Shown here piece by piece: positions 25,529 through 40,647 of a stretch of DNA of 64,000 bases. The translations under genes were made by a program, and so were the position numbers. The notes beneath the pieces are model-generated. The model made no database searches, was not told the DNA's origin, and saw only the letters and a program-made list of their open reading frames with translations. The stretch comes from Aldrovandia affinis (lineage: Eukaryota; Chordata; Actinopteri; Notacanthiformes; Halosauridae): contig JAINUG010000132.1 of NCBI GenBank assembly GCA_029706075.1, forward strand, positions 1,454,501-1,518,500, read 5' to 3'. Position 1 is the stretch's first letter. Each line of letters opens with the position of its first letter.

Positions 25529-25865
25529 TTTATTGTGCAAATATTAGCTACTGGACAAATTCAGCCTTCTAACGAACTGAATCACCATAATGCTTCCAAA
25601 CAATAAATATTTCGGACATCTATAAAACAGTACTGAAACCATAAAATGTACACTGGATTTCTAGTCAAATAACCCAGTCAATTCCAGGTTAAACCATGAA
25701 CTAAATCACAAACCTAATTCACTGTACACATTTACACGTTATTATGTATGAAAACAAGATCGACATGACAGTTTATTTAGGTAGATATGTCATTTTCCGA
25801 TCAATCTAATACCAAATGCAAATTTTTTATTAGCCAACATTACATTTTACAGTTATCTATTTATT
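25529..25865 (-). promoter_or_regulatory. Candidate Sox21 polyadenylation signals
   Basis: Four AATAAA hexamers on the minus strand (plus-strand TTTATT at 25860-25865, 25826-25831, 25772-25777 and 25529-25534) lie about 420-760 nt past the stop codon. Any could end the Sox21 transcript. An ATTAAA at 25225-25230 of the next kilobase upward (26225-26230) would leave only about 60 nt of 3' UTR and seems less likely. Which one is used cannot be told. Confidence 0.35.
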
Positions 25866-26285
25866 ATTTAACAGTTTTGTTTCTCAAGTTAAAAAATGGT
25901 GAATCGTAGCCCATGTATATGTTTGACACCATGGACCACTAGCAAATTCCATCAAGTCATTCTAGCAGGTGTATTTGCAACAGGTTGAAATAAAAGAAGG
26001 TGCCTTTTCGAGTATTCACATTGGTAAGGGAATAATCTGTTCCGAAAACCACTGCACAAAACAGATGTCATTTGTTCGTTCCCACTCGGATTTGTCATGT
26101 GATGGCTGCATTCTTTGAGTTACAGTAATAAAAACGACCTTACATATAAAGGCATTAATTTATATACATACCCATGTGATATTTAAGACGACCTCTATCA
26201 CATGTATAGACTTGCGCGCGCGTGTTTAATAAACTCTGGCACATACAGTCTTTACACATCGAAAACTTCTCTGAAGTTCCGCGTA

Positions 26286-27780
<1,495 letters not shown>

Positions 27781-30240
27781 GGGAGGAGACTGTGTTGTGT
27801 CGGTATCTCAACCTTGGTTAACCGATATATTTTGCTACCCTTTAGTCTTGGTAATTTTTGGCCAATGTTAGCCTTCTGTTGAAACACTGTGTTTAATCTT
27901 GTTGTTATTCTTTGTCATTATAATGGACTGTAACTTCCATATTAATACTATTGTAATGACAAATAGCAATGACAAAGATTGCATACATGTTATTGTCTAA
28001 ATTCACTTTTTAGTTAGTGTTATTTGCCAATCCAATTTTTTGAACGATATAAGCATACTTTAATTGAAATGTCAGTCAGAGGCAAACACGTTTAAGGTTT
28101 TTATAGCAATAACAATAGGATGTGTATTGAGTTGTAGCCCTTTACAATGACCTTTTTCACGCAAGTATTTTGGCAAAAACAACTTTACTATTTATTTAAA
28201 GGCCTTCTATACTCACAGCAGCCTAATACAACAAAAATGTTCCGACGCTATTTTAAATACTTTCACATAATATAACACTATAACATAATAGGCCTAATAA
28301 ATACATTAATAATAGCCTACTAATATATAATTGACCATCATAAGGATTTACCTTATTGCTAGAATATAACCGTATTTAGTACAGAATTGATAGCTTTGAA
28401 ACTATCACTGGAACTGGGCCTGCGACTTACAATTGACGGTACAGACATTGCATACAGTATTCGTTGAACAGATTTTTATGAACATGTTTAGTTGAAATCA
28501 TCATAAATTTGATTTAAGCGGAAAATTTAATTGTTTGTTTGTTTGTGTTGGTAAAGTTTGGAATAACCTATCCACTACGTATAGTTGTTACTTCTATTAC
28601 AAAATCCACAATAAGTTACCCTTATCCAACCACGTTGCAACAGTACAAAGCCCTATCTTATCTTGTCTGTAAACTGCGTAAAGGCGTTGTTTTCTATCAG
28701 GAGGACCAGTGTAGATGGCCATAGAATGAACTCAGCTTATAATGAATTGTAGTCTATTGTACGTTTATTTGAGCAAATGTCATCTTAGTCTATAGGCTAA
28801 TACAATGACAACTGAGGTGACCGAGTCCTTCACCCGAAAGTCTACCTCTTGTCTTTAGATACTTGACTCGAAATGAAAAGTAACCAGTAGCCTGGTCCGT
28901 TTCCTTGCAGTCTAATTTAAATTTACAGGTGCAGTGTAGCCTCTGTGATCGGCAACGGGCATATAGCCTACTGACGGGGCAAAATGTCATAAAAGGGAAA
29001 CGAACATACAGTAGCATAACGTAACGGTAGTCTACACGAAAGAGAAGAACAACAATAATAACAACAAGTCACGTTTCCTAACACGGATATTTATTTGACG
29101 TAGACACACTTGGTTTTCCAATGAATAATTATACAACTAATCGAGGGAAGATTCCACAAGATATACCACAGAGAAGAGGTGTCAGATAATACGTAGAAAG
29201 CAATCAAAAGAACCATTAATGCAGTTATGACGTTGTGCAGTGTTTGTTATGACGTTTGAACTAAATTGTATTTGTCGGAGTATACTACATCTCGTTTCAT
29301 TGAGTGCTATCCTCCTTTTTTTTTGTTGGGGGGGGTGGCTACATTTATATAATGTAGTATTGTTAAAGAGCAAGATTTATGCGTTTATGTTGTACGACTG
29401 TATCATAGAAACAAATGTTGAAAGGCCGCATTGAGGTTTTTAATAAGGAATATTAAACATTTTGATGAGGTTGGAGTGATGTAATGGGTGGTGATTGACG
29501 CTTCACTTAAATCAACCTGCTGTTGCAGCTGCGTTCGTTTCTTTCGGTGTAGACCGTTTTAAAACGACAAGACGGCGAAGGGTTGCAACGGCTTTTGATT
29601 AATACAACATTTCGTTGAACACCTGCTGTCAAATAACATTTAAAGGTTGACAGTTGTTGTCGAGAAATAACATACAGCAGGGCAGTGCTGAAGTACCAAA
29701 CCTTATAAAGATAACGCGTAAAGGCGCTATCAGTGTTCGTTCGGAGAAAGACAATTGCATAACTTTAATACCGAGCTCATTTGAATTTGAGCTCAGTTAT
29801 TTTTTCTGAGTTACAGCCGTTGTATTTCCTAAAACGAATTTATCAACTGGGAAGCCAGGAAATACACTCAGCAGCGTGTTATATAATATATAATTTATCC
29901 ATTTAATAATATAATGCTTAATCAGTTTGTATTGAGTGGGTGCAGACAGACAGCCCAGAGGGACCCTACCTACAAATGCTAATTCCAGTGCTCAAATGGA
30001 CACCAAGGAAGCCGTCAATTCAAAAAGTTTTGTATCGTTTAAAGTCATCTTAATAATGAATTAAGAGTAAATAATTATTTCTATAACATTTACATACTCA
30101 AATGCCATTACTCGGAATGAAGGAAAGTGAATCAAGTGCATTGTGGACACATTGAATTTGGTACTGCTCCATTTCATGCTGTCGCAAAATTATGAGGTAC
30201 ATTCTGAATTAAATAAAGACTTTTTCATTTTAATGTGAGG
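27781..30240. other. Non-coding DNA upstream of Sox21
   Basis: No gene recognised. The part at about 29440-29900 is unique and motif-bearing (GGTGATTGACGCTTC, CTTTTGATTAATACAAC) and may be conserved. TAGGCTA/TAGCCTA words are frequent throughout. A small inverted repeat GAGCTCA...TGAGCTC sits at about 29774-29796. Confidence 0.45.
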
Positions 30241-30336
30241 AAGCGCAGCATGTGGGCCCAGACTGCACGCGGGTCGATTATGACGTGAACGGCCGTTAAA
30301 AGTCTGACACGGGACATGACTATTCACACGCGGCTA

Positions 30337-30356
30337 AACAAAGGGCTGAAACAAAG
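30337..30356 (+). promoter_or_regulatory. Pair of Sox-type sites
   Basis: Two AACAAAG words in the same direction (30337-30343 and 30350-30356), 13 bp apart, about 3.3 kb upstream of Sox21. They match the HMG-box target. The pairing could allow cooperative binding or autoregulation, but short words occur by chance. Confidence 0.3.
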
Positions 30357-30359
30357 AGG

Positions 30360-32574
30360 TATATGTTTGGTGAAGAATCAGCTGCCTTGGAAAAACGGAG
30401 ACAATGTAATTATGAAGTGTAAGTTATATACACTATATGTACTGTATGACTGATGTCTGTTGCCACCCCCATCCCCGAATAAGATGGCCCTGCTGATGGA
30501 AGTGTTTTCTCTTAAAAGCTCCCAGATAGAGTGGAGAAGCCCAGAGTACAGCCTGATGATAAAGAGACCAGTGAGATGGAGCTGTGAATTCCCAACCCAC
30601 AGCGCACTGCAGCGATAAGCCTCAAAAGTTAAATAAACGACGCGCCGGGCGGCTCACTCTATCTAAATCCTGGAAGAGTATCAGGCGAGTCTACATTTTT
30701 AATACCGTTTGTTGGTCAAGACTAAGGGCTGGATTTACTCAAAACTTTAACCCCCCACACAATCAACGCACAGGGCCAGGAACACCTTGTTATGGAGGAC
30801 AGAGTGCACAAGCATGTCCTTTTTCCCTGGAAAAGTTTTTAGAATTATGGGAAAGCATTTAATGATAGCTCAACCGTCTTCACCCCCCTGTCCCACTTTT
30901 GTCATCAACACACACCGAGTTGAAAAAGATGGGCATGTGTTTGTCTAATGACTTCACAGATGGTATCCCGGGCCTCCACAATGTTACCGTATTGTTTACT
31001 GATGTCCCAAGTTGTGGAAGAGGACAAGATGTAATCTGTCACAGATAGGAACTTTTTCTTCAAGAACAGAGGCATGTTTACTCTCAGCTCTTTGCTCTTT
31101 GAAAAAAAAAATGTAATCACCACATCTTGGAATCTCTGGCATCTTTTATTTAACAGAATGAGCAGAGAGGCGTAAACAGTGGGTTATGAAGTCACTTCAG
31201 ACCCAAGGATTGTCGTCCCTTTAGTGAAAGATTAGAGGTTGCCCTTGAGATGATGTACGTGATCAGCTCTTGCCCATCCTCTGACCTCAGTGCCCACGGC
31301 GCGACCCTGCGAGAGGTACAGTCGCACTTCCTGGCTGGCACCACGTGACGCTAAAACGCCCGGTTTGTGAAAGATTCGCATGTGAGTAAGAGTGAGTGCA
31401 CTGAAGGGAGAGTGAAAGACAGGAACGCTAACCAAACACGGCGTTATTATTTTTAATATTTGCTAACAGTAAATCCGTTTTCCATCCAGATTACTCATAC
31501 ATTCTGGGCATAAGACGTGGGTGTTGTCTTTGTACGCCGAGGATTACATTATGCAAGGTGTTATAAATGCCATTGATTTCATATCTTCTCATAGTGCATT
31601 TAAATAATCAGACCTCACAGCTCTTAGCAGCCTTGCAAATGAAAAATGTGCCAAATTGAAAGGTCACAGCATTCACAATGGTAATTCCGTGTGTACACTG
31701 CTTTCAACAATGGAAAACCAGGTTATTAAATGTTGCAAAATAAAGGCTGAGTCACCAATACCAACTGTCGCCATCACCAATAATTAAGATAAATCATTTG
31801 TATTAGCAGAAAGCATTACATTAGAAGACACATTTTCTGTAATAATCTCCAGTGCATAATTCTGTCTGTCTGATATGTGATGTGCTTTCAGGTTTCAAAT
31901 CGAATCCTTTTAAATGAGTTATTCGTACTTCACAGGAAATCTCTGGTCAGTAGCAGTAGTACCGATCTCATGCCTAAAAGTGAAAATGTTTCTGACCCAT
32001 TGCACTGTAAGACTAGAACCCTTGGAATTTATATAACCGTATAGGGCTATATCTGATGACAATTTACTCGAAGGTCAGCCATTAACAGGATGTGTAGTGG
32101 TAGCTTACAGATTTTTCTCACTATCGAAAAACTGTTGAGTTCAACACTACCTGGAATTGTCACTATGTCCAACATTGTCTTATTTTGTGCCACACTAAAG
32201 ATGCTGGAGGTTTCACATTCTTTATCATTTCTGGTCAATTGCAATTCTTCTACAAATCCTTTTTGGAACTGGGTTTGATTTCTCAGCGATGGGTAACAAC
32301 ACTGAATACTATGACAAGACAACTTGTTATAAAATGAAATTCAGCAAGTTGTCTTTCTCCTATTTTAAAGCCTAATCATATACTTCTTTCAATTTTTCCT
32401 CCAGTGAATGTTGTAAGGAGGAACACATTTTTGCTTCACTAAACTTTAACCATTACAGATTTTTACATCACAATTTTGAGGAATGAGGAAAGAGAACAGT
32501 AAATTATAAACAGGCATTGTATGCCTCAGTATCATATCCAAATACACGCAGGTTAACAGATTTATCTTAGAAAG
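30360..32574. other. Non-coding DNA, nothing recognised
   Basis: No known protein, repeat or element. The parts at 30520-30870 and 31550-31870 look unique and could hold conserved elements. Confidence 0.45.
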
Positions 32575-32740
32575 ATATAATGATATAATGTTTATTCTAA
32601 ACATTTAAATGCCATTTAGCAGATATATGTTATATATGTTCTATATATTTGTATATAGAAATCATTAAAACATTTGAATGATTTACATATAAATGATTTT
32701 CTACAAACATTTAAATGATTTCTATATAAAGAGGTTTGTG
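32575..32740. repeat. AT-rich self-similar sequence
   Basis: Repeated forms of AAACATTTAAATGATTTCTA and its inverse (AAATCATT, ATATATGTT) occur several times in 165 bases, forming imperfect palindromes. Confidence 0.5.
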
Positions 32741-33782
32741 TTCTATTTTAAAAGGCATTTCATTTCATGTCAATTTTCTTACCCAAATGAATCTAAATAT
32801 TGAGGAGGAAATTCAGGGATTTGAATATATGTACTGTACACGGTAGTGATACTGAATCACACCAAAAAGTTTGTATACAAACTAGAAAGAAAGAAAGACA
32901 AAACTAAATGGTGATGCTCTGCATCTTCAAAACACTACATGACCTATTTTGCACAATATGTGGTTTACACCTTCAGACAGTGACAAATTATTTCTCCCAT
33001 GCTTAAAATTATTCTATTTATACAATTTTAAAATCTCCCCAGGGTGGAATTTAGTGCCTTTGTTCCAATGTGTCTGTTGGAATTAGTGTGGTAAATAACC
33101 CCCACATAGAAATCTTAATATGCCAGATCGACCACATACGTACATTATGACTAAGGCTACATGTATATTGCAACAATACAACATTTCTTGTCAGCCCATT
33201 AAAATACGATGCCCAGTCAGGATGAACTGCTCTCTTCATTTCAGCCCAATCCACAATATCCCTGTACGGACACATCGAATTCTCGAAGATCAGTCATGTT
33301 AGTCCATAAAGGATGATATATTAAAATATACTCAAACGTCAACAACTTCCTCTCCTTTGTTGAATGTGTGCGGTTGTTTAAATCAGCTGTTTTTATTTTG
33401 TCATCTTGGTATTTCGTTTTTTCTTATTATTTTAATTTCTTATGACTTTGACCTTGCTGAAAATAACCAAAAACTGAACACCATATTTGTTATTTAACTT
33501 GAAGGTTTCATTTAGAAAACACAACAAATAAAGGCTACCCTTCAAAGCTCATAATGGAAAATATCAAACGTATCGAAGAAGACTAAAAGACCACAATGCT
33601 GGTAAACTTTCAACTCGCTCAGTGCTAGATAATAATCTTCCATCACAACCATGTTTTATGCCTTTAGGCCACAAAAAACAATCATCAAAATAAAACCTAC
33701 TTTCATATTTAAAGATTTAAATGACCTTCAAGTCTAATTTGTCAAAAGTCAGATTCACTTTATGATGAAGTGATGTCTCTAT

Positions 33783-33826
33783 GATATATGATATATGATG
33801 ATATGATGATATATGATGTAAAGTCA
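33783..33826. repeat. Low-complexity ATGATAT repeat
   Basis: Irregular repeats of ATGATATATGAT and GATGATAT over about 40 bases. Confidence 0.6.
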
Positions 33827-35519
33827 TGACGACAAAATTATTTTCACATTGTTTCATTACTTGAACAGAACATTTTTGTTAATTTCAGTGTAATGACAGT
33901 ACAGGTATTGGCAAATAACTTTGAGCTTAGATTTAAACTTGCATGATTTTACCCATTTATTGTTTGGTTTGTGTTCTTTAGTATGATGGACAGTAAACAA
34001 ATCAATATTTCATACAAAAAGATGACGGTAACACCAGTCCTATTCTCCCAAAGGACCCATGGGAATAGAACTATAATGCAGAACAGCTTGTAGCGTTGGT
34101 AGCTTGCCCCTGTCTGTCTGAATCATGATCAGGTGTATGTGATGAAATGAGAGCTCTCTAAGCATCCTCATAAGTATCCTCCATAACTAAAAAAAAATAA
34201 ATAAACTTCCCAACTTAGTATCACCAGTGGTGCCTCCCGACTCACAGCTGTGACACCTGTACCCATGCCAGGGGCACTGCATCTGAAGGACATTTATCCC
34301 ACAGATGCACTTGCTTTTGAGAGGGTGACTGTATAGGCCACACAGTACTGCAGGAGAGAGCTAGTGCCGATCAGAGGAGAGGTGTGTCACTCACAGACAA
34401 TAATTGGTAGCTTGTGCGCACCTTGAGAATTGTTGGGAGGAGCTAATTCAGTGGAGAGCCTGGCCAGGTCAATCCTGTCCCAAACCTGGCGGAGAGAGGC
34501 CAGTTTTATACTGCTAGTACATGGGTGATGACATAGCCTGTGATGTTGAGGCTATAGGGCCCAGCCTGCACTTCAGCTGGGTGCCTTTGCTGGCTGAGCC
34601 ACTTGGGAGTCCTTTCCCCCTAACATTATGGCCATGATGGTCATAGGACATTATGGTCCTGTCACATCAGGATATCAAAGTGGATTAATGGAAATGTAAA
34701 CATGGATTAGGAATGCTATTTTACCCCATGTTTGTTCAAATATAATCTAACCATTCTTGGTGCGCTGTTTATGTTATCTCATATTTGAATGAAATGGATT
34801 AAGCATTTTATCGTACACTCTTATGTCTTTACACATTTAAACAGAGTTACTCCGGGGAAATCTCTAGGAGGTTAAGATGACAATCTGGGCTGTAGTAGTA
34901 ATGCATCTGTCCTAGCCCCTTGATGGCAGAGCATGTCAGCATAGCAGGGAATGGGCAGGGACATCCCAAGACAGCATTTATAAAAAAACTAATACACACA
35001 ATCATACTGAGGCTGAGCAACAGTTTACTCAACTAATTCTGAATCCGATACAATGCCCCAGGACCAGCGCTTTGCTTGGGTGCTCCACAGATTACTTCCT
35101 AGTATGGTTCAAATGTAACCAGCATTGAAAGGGGGTCTTGCCTGTGGAAAGGGTTTAGGGTGGAACCAGGGGTGTTGGGAAGCTGTGTTTGGGCAGTTCT
35201 TGCTGTCAGTCACACTCTGTGCCTCCTAGATCACCCTTGCAGCTCCTGAATTTCTCCAGTCTTCTAATAGGCTGAGAAAGGCAGCAGAGGATACGTGGGG
35301 TAGTGGCTGCATGTCGAAGGGAAATGACCTGAAAAGTCTCAGGGAATAAAGACATTAAATGAGAAATATTTAAATATATAGGTCTACCTTTTAATGAACA
35401 TCACATTGCACCAGCACCGGTAACCAGTAACACTGGTGTGAAAGTGTTACCTTCGCTGTTCTGGTGGCATTAAAATCCCCAGCGGAGCTGAATGGCATGA
35501 CTAAATAACATCAAAACCA
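33827..35519. other. Non-coding DNA, nothing recognised
   Basis: The stretch 34200-34640 is GC-richer and repeat-like (GCTGAGCCACTTGGGAGTCC), but no SINE boxes or inverted ends were found, so no element is named. Confidence 0.45.
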
Positions 35520-35850
35520 AGACAATAAATCTAAAAAAGGCTACTGATAAATGGCACCAAAATGTAATTTGTGGGCCGTCAGTCTTCAAAGTACTCATTA
35601 GAGCGGGTTTATACCCGCCCGTCTCCGGTGATCTAATTATTCAATTGATACACCATTTGAAAAGTCTGCATCACTCAATCAGCATTTCCATCACATGGGC
35701 CCGAGGGGGCAGCTGCAGGAATTATTGATCACAGCTTTTGATGGAGTATTGCAGCTCTAGTGCGATCAGCATTTCCTTGTGACTGTAACGTGAAGGAAAT
35801 CAGAGGAGAGGAGGCAACAGCCGACTCAAACTCAAGGACCTGGCAATCTG
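35520..35850. promoter_or_regulatory. Candidate conserved non-coding element
   Basis: One of the most CNE-like blocks here: unique and dense with homeodomain and Sox-like words (GATCTAATTATTCAATTGAT, GAATTATTGATCACAG, CTTTTGATGG). It holds a small hairpin GCGGGTTTATACCCGC. No coding signal. A role as a Sox21 enhancer is inferred from its setting. Confidence 0.45.
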
Positions 35851-36204
35851 TCCGGCCCTGTGGGTGATACTTTTCCACTAATGTCCCAATTCAATTCTCT
35901 CTGCTATACAGACCTCATATCCTTGGGACCGCTGGTTGATTTGAAAAAGATAACTTATCTAATTTTGCGTACGAACTTGCAGCTGGTTGTCATTTGCAGT
36001 AGTCCCCATTCTAATTTGAACTAGCAAACTTTTTAACTGCATGCTTCACAATTTAGGTGAAAAAGTAGAAATATAATCTCATTATTCCCAGTTAAAAACG
36101 TATGTGTAAACTGTGGAAGCCCTAAATATGAAACATACATGCATGCCTATTAATATTTAATGCTACGTGTTAATTAATTAAATTAATATTTAATTCCAAC
36201 AGCA

Positions 36205-36286
36205 GGGGGGGGGGGAATGAAGCATTCAGCACACTTTGTGTCTCAGCTTGGCAACCTCTGAAAACAAACAAACAAACAAACAAACA
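36205..36286. repeat. G-run and (AAAC)n microsatellite
   Basis: A run of about ten G near 36206-36215, then about six AAAC units at 36262-36286. Confidence 0.85.
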
Positions 36287-36399
36287 CGCAAAAAATATCA
36301 GAACAACAATCAAACACCCTGGCATAAAAATGCAGCAGTTGTATATGCTCATTTTAAGATCTCACACTGTTGCGGTCATGTACAGCGAAAGCCGCTGCC

Positions 36400-38928
36400 C
36401 GCCCAGTGTAACACCCACATAGCCAGCCACACCAAGAAGCGGCTATGAATTTAGAGCAGTCCCTTTCATGGTCCAGCTTTCCACCCAGTGCGACATGCTT
36501 GGGTAAAGACGAGATTAGCGGGACGCCCAGAGGTGAGCGCCACATCTCAGTCCCTGTGTCCCATCATGCCACTGGATGCTTCCATCGCAGAACCGAAGAG
36601 ACGAGGCGTTCCAGCCCTCGCACCCCCCGAGGTCAAGCCAGATCGAGCGGTTAATCCATAAATTACCCTCGCGATCATTATCCGTTGAAGTTCTAATTAC
36701 AGAGAGCAGTAGTTAACTTCTTAGATGCCGCGCCAACGGTGTACTTCACGCGTTCCGAATTCACTGTCGGACTCAAAATCCTAGAGAGGAAGCCACTCTT
36801 TTCAGGCAGAACGGTTGTGTAAACAGCTAACGCAGAGAGCTACGGGTTCGAGCTGCCTAGTGCTTCTCCTTGAGTTTCTGCCCGAGTGTGTGAGCCCCTG
36901 TGCACTTCCCGTCAGGGACCCGTTTCATCACGGGCTCATTGTTCAAAAGCAACAGCGGTTAGAGACTATAGTCTTTTACCCACAAAATGCCTGGGGCATT
37001 TGCGTTACAATGAACACAAATTCTGTTCTGGCAACTTTTGGGTAGAAACTTGCTGTCATCTCCTAAACTAAGGGCACAAAAGCGATTCCTCTAAATCGCT
37101 TTTGTTGAGCAACGACCTATACACTTGCTGTTTTTTTTTTTCCGCCCCAATCTACTTTGGAAGACTTTTTGCAAATGTGCAAACGTCCTACAAGACCCCT
37201 TTTCTGAGTCCGTGGCTGCAGCTGGTCAGGCACTTGCTGTGCTCTGCCAAGTGCAAGGAAGGGCCTTCTTTTATCGTGAATGGGACAAATCTGGGCTAAT
37301 ATGTCTCCTATAAAGGGTCCCAGTGAGCCACAGTTTCTCATTCTTTCACCGTTCCTTACACTCCTCCCTGCTCTCGCACTTGGGATAATTGCAATTTAAT
37401 TGGGTGACTAAAAATGAAAACTGTGTCCACATTATCCGGGATTATCTCTTTCCCCCTAAGCCTGCCATCGATTCAAAGGGGCCCATTTATCAGAGCGGGG
37501 AGGCTGATCCCTGGTCAGCCGCAGGAAGGCTGTGAGAACCCAGGGCTGAAAAAGAAGTGTGAGAAGGGGAGCGAGGGAGTGAAAGAGGCCAGGAGAGCTG
37601 ACAGCAGAGAAAAATGGCCTCGGCGATTTATCGTAAACGTACATTCATCTTGGAGATGCATATCCTTTCTAATGCTGCTAATCAATACGGATCATATTTA
37701 TGTAAAATATGAGATCCAAACTTTATGGAAAAAAACCTAAAAAAATACATCTGTATTGCTTCTGCCATTGTTGGCTTGCACTCAGTTCCCATTCCTTGTA
37801 TTGAACTATTTTATTTTATTTTTTCTCTGCATTATATCATTTATTTGAGAGTTTTTACTAACTAACCTTGGGACATGATTCATTAAAAGAGCTTGGAATC
37901 TTCAGAATACTTCCTAAGTAAAGACGAGCTGGGGAAAGTGTTCGATAGGGTGAGTCAGAAGTCTAACTAAAGGACATCGACCTATGTTGGTATGTCCCAC
38001 TGAAAACCTTCTCATTCGACCTATTTTTAAAAACAATCAAGCTCCACTTGGTTAATGATCATTTTAGACAGACTACCACAGGAAAATATTGTAGAGGAAA
38101 CACAAGGGACTAATTTGAATATAAACGTGAATATAAAAGTATATGACACTAGACTGTCCCCTTCATGTTCTCATGCACATTTTTTACCATGCAAGATGTG
38201 CGCTTCAGTTGAGATCTCTCTGAGCACAGGGACGTGCTTCTGTGTAGACAGCTTCTCTGTCTCAAGCCTTCTCAGTAATGAACCTTGAGTCACTTTGCCA
38301 ACCGTACCTCTGCTTTTGTGCGGGCCTCGACTCGACTTTAAAAGCCCCATTCAGGGCGCATGAATGCTCTTCATTTTCTCCCAAAGAACTTTGCATTGAC
38401 GGCGGGAGAAAGGAAGGTGCTTCGAAAGGGAAGGAGAGACAATGGGAACAAAGGCAGCGAGCTTTCGGATTCCATTATGGACATAGTGCTCCATTGTCCC
38501 CGGCTGTTTGTACATTCTCGCCACAATAATGCAGCCTTGCCGAAATATGTTTCCCTTTCTTTTAGCACTCAAAAATCAAAAATGGCCCCGCGTCAGGAAC
38601 GGAGCGATGAATACTCGAAAAATGTGGGAGATATTGCGGTGGGGCATTCAACGAGAAGATCAAGGCAAAGTGTACAGACTTGCGTAACGGCTAAATTACC
38701 GCTTCCCCAGTCTTCGCACAGAAACAGCGAGAAACAAGACTGTGAGGGTTCACTAAATACCAACTCATCTCAGTGCATTTGGTAAATATTTGAGAGGCAC
38801 TGAGTGTTCGAGGGAAAGGGCTATCTTTGTGATTGGTCCAAAAACGGCCCACTGCAGAGTATCGATGCAGGAGTGCACTCTATTCATTGGTGACCGTGGG
38901 TCCATGGGCACAATGCACACCAAGATGG
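36400..38928. other. Non-coding DNA with unique, possibly conserved parts
   Basis: The parts at 36640-36720 (TAAATTACCCTCGCGATCATT), 37400-37690 and 38330-38790 are unique and of moderate GC, with CNE-like texture. Open frames here do not resemble known proteins. No mobile element was found. Confidence 0.4.
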
Positions 38929-38981
38929 CGGAGGATAATGCTTGCTTTTAAGTCCTTATCGGAGGATAATGCTTGCTTTTA
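38929..38981. repeat. 31-bp direct duplication
   Basis: CGGAGGATAATGCTTGCTTT(TA) occurs at 38929-38950 and again at 38960-38981, a head-to-tail duplication of period 31. Confidence 0.9.
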
Positions 38982-39433
38982 GGTGTATGTTCAGAAAAGG
39001 AAAAATTTTACATTCTTTCAATAACAACTGCTGGGGTGGCCAGGTCTTAAACAGCTAGCTAAATATCACAGTGAGCTCAAATGTACTGCAGAGATAACTT
39101 CGCTATGCACCCAAAACTGTACTTAAAAACTCATTCTCAAACTAATGTCACAAGTCTGGAACTTCCTGGTTGTGTTAAAATAAGTTTGGAATGTTTTGTC
39201 ATGGTTTGCCATAACGTTTATGACAAGTCATTCAATTAAAACATGGGTTGAAACCACTTAGTCTGGGCATTGCATTTAACTACCTGGGCAAATGAGTGTG
39301 TTATCACGTAGCTGGCTGGGGGTGCTGGTGGAGTTGCGTCAGACATGAATGCACATGTTCACCAGGAGTACGGAACAGATATAATGCATTTTCAGGAGCT
39401 ACAAAGCCACAGAGGGGACATGTCATTTGTTGA

Positions 39434-39465
39434 AATAATAATAATCATAATAATAATCATAATAC
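39434..39465. repeat. (AAT)n microsatellite
   Basis: ATAATAATAATCATAATAAT-type sequence with two C interruptions. Confidence 0.85.
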
Positions 39466-40435
39466 AGTGAAGCAGAACTGAATGGTGCTGAAAAAGACAG
39501 CTTTGGTGACTGTTTCATCACAAAGGTTTTTGTGACGTGATAATCCAAGAAAATACTCTCTCTGATTGGCTGTCAGTGAGGTTAAAGCTGCAAGTATATT
39601 AATGTGATTCAATCTACATTTATTCAGAATGTGCCGTTAGGCTATAAGAAGGACGCCCAGACTAAAGTGATATCAAATTTCATAATCCTGGTGTGCAGAT
39701 GTGTCATAGACATTAAGGGGAACTCCCTATACACAAAAACAATGACTGACTGAAGCATTCATTCGTTAGCATTTGATTTCAGTCATTTCTACAATTAACT
39801 GAAAACATTGTGAACATTTTCATTTTAATACCCTCGAACACACGTCCCTTTCCACCACCACAAACAGCCGGCTCAGATGAACAGAACATAAAAAGACATA
39901 CATAAGTAAATAAACAAACGCAGAAAGGAAGGGATGGACACAAGTCATCTCCGGTGCTGTGCAGCTGAACGTTGCATGAGGTCTGCCCATATGACCAACT
40001 GACACATTCAGTCAGTCAGAGTTAATCATTTCTACACCAGGCAGTGGTGTAACATTTCCAAAGGGAAATTGCTTCGGTCTGGCCAGTTCAGGGATCAGTT
40101 TGTCTAATCAGACTGCAAATTGGGTTTGATCACCGTCCAGCTTAATCTACTCCAGGAGAAGCGCTTTACGGCACGAACTCGGGTGCCCTTCGCAGACAGA
40201 CCCCCAGGGGGAGGAGACAGGGAATAAACAGCAAATATATATGAGCGCTGGGAGAGGCAGAGGGATGAGCCGGCCATGCTGCCCGAGGGGCACTCTGGAA
40301 TTATTCCCGGATTCTTACGGGAAGCCTTGCCGCTCAGGGTTCAGGCGTAGGCGCGATTGATGTGCTCCCGTTTACGGGGACCGTCACAGACCTGCGGCGC
40401 CTGTGCGTGCGGAGGTGTGAGGGGGCTGTGCGCGT

Positions 40436-40647
<212 letters not shown>

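Noticed and set aside
34200..34640. Possible SINE or LTR fragment
   Set aside because: GC-richer and repeat-like in feel, but no pol III boxes, tail, terminal repeats or second copy in the window.
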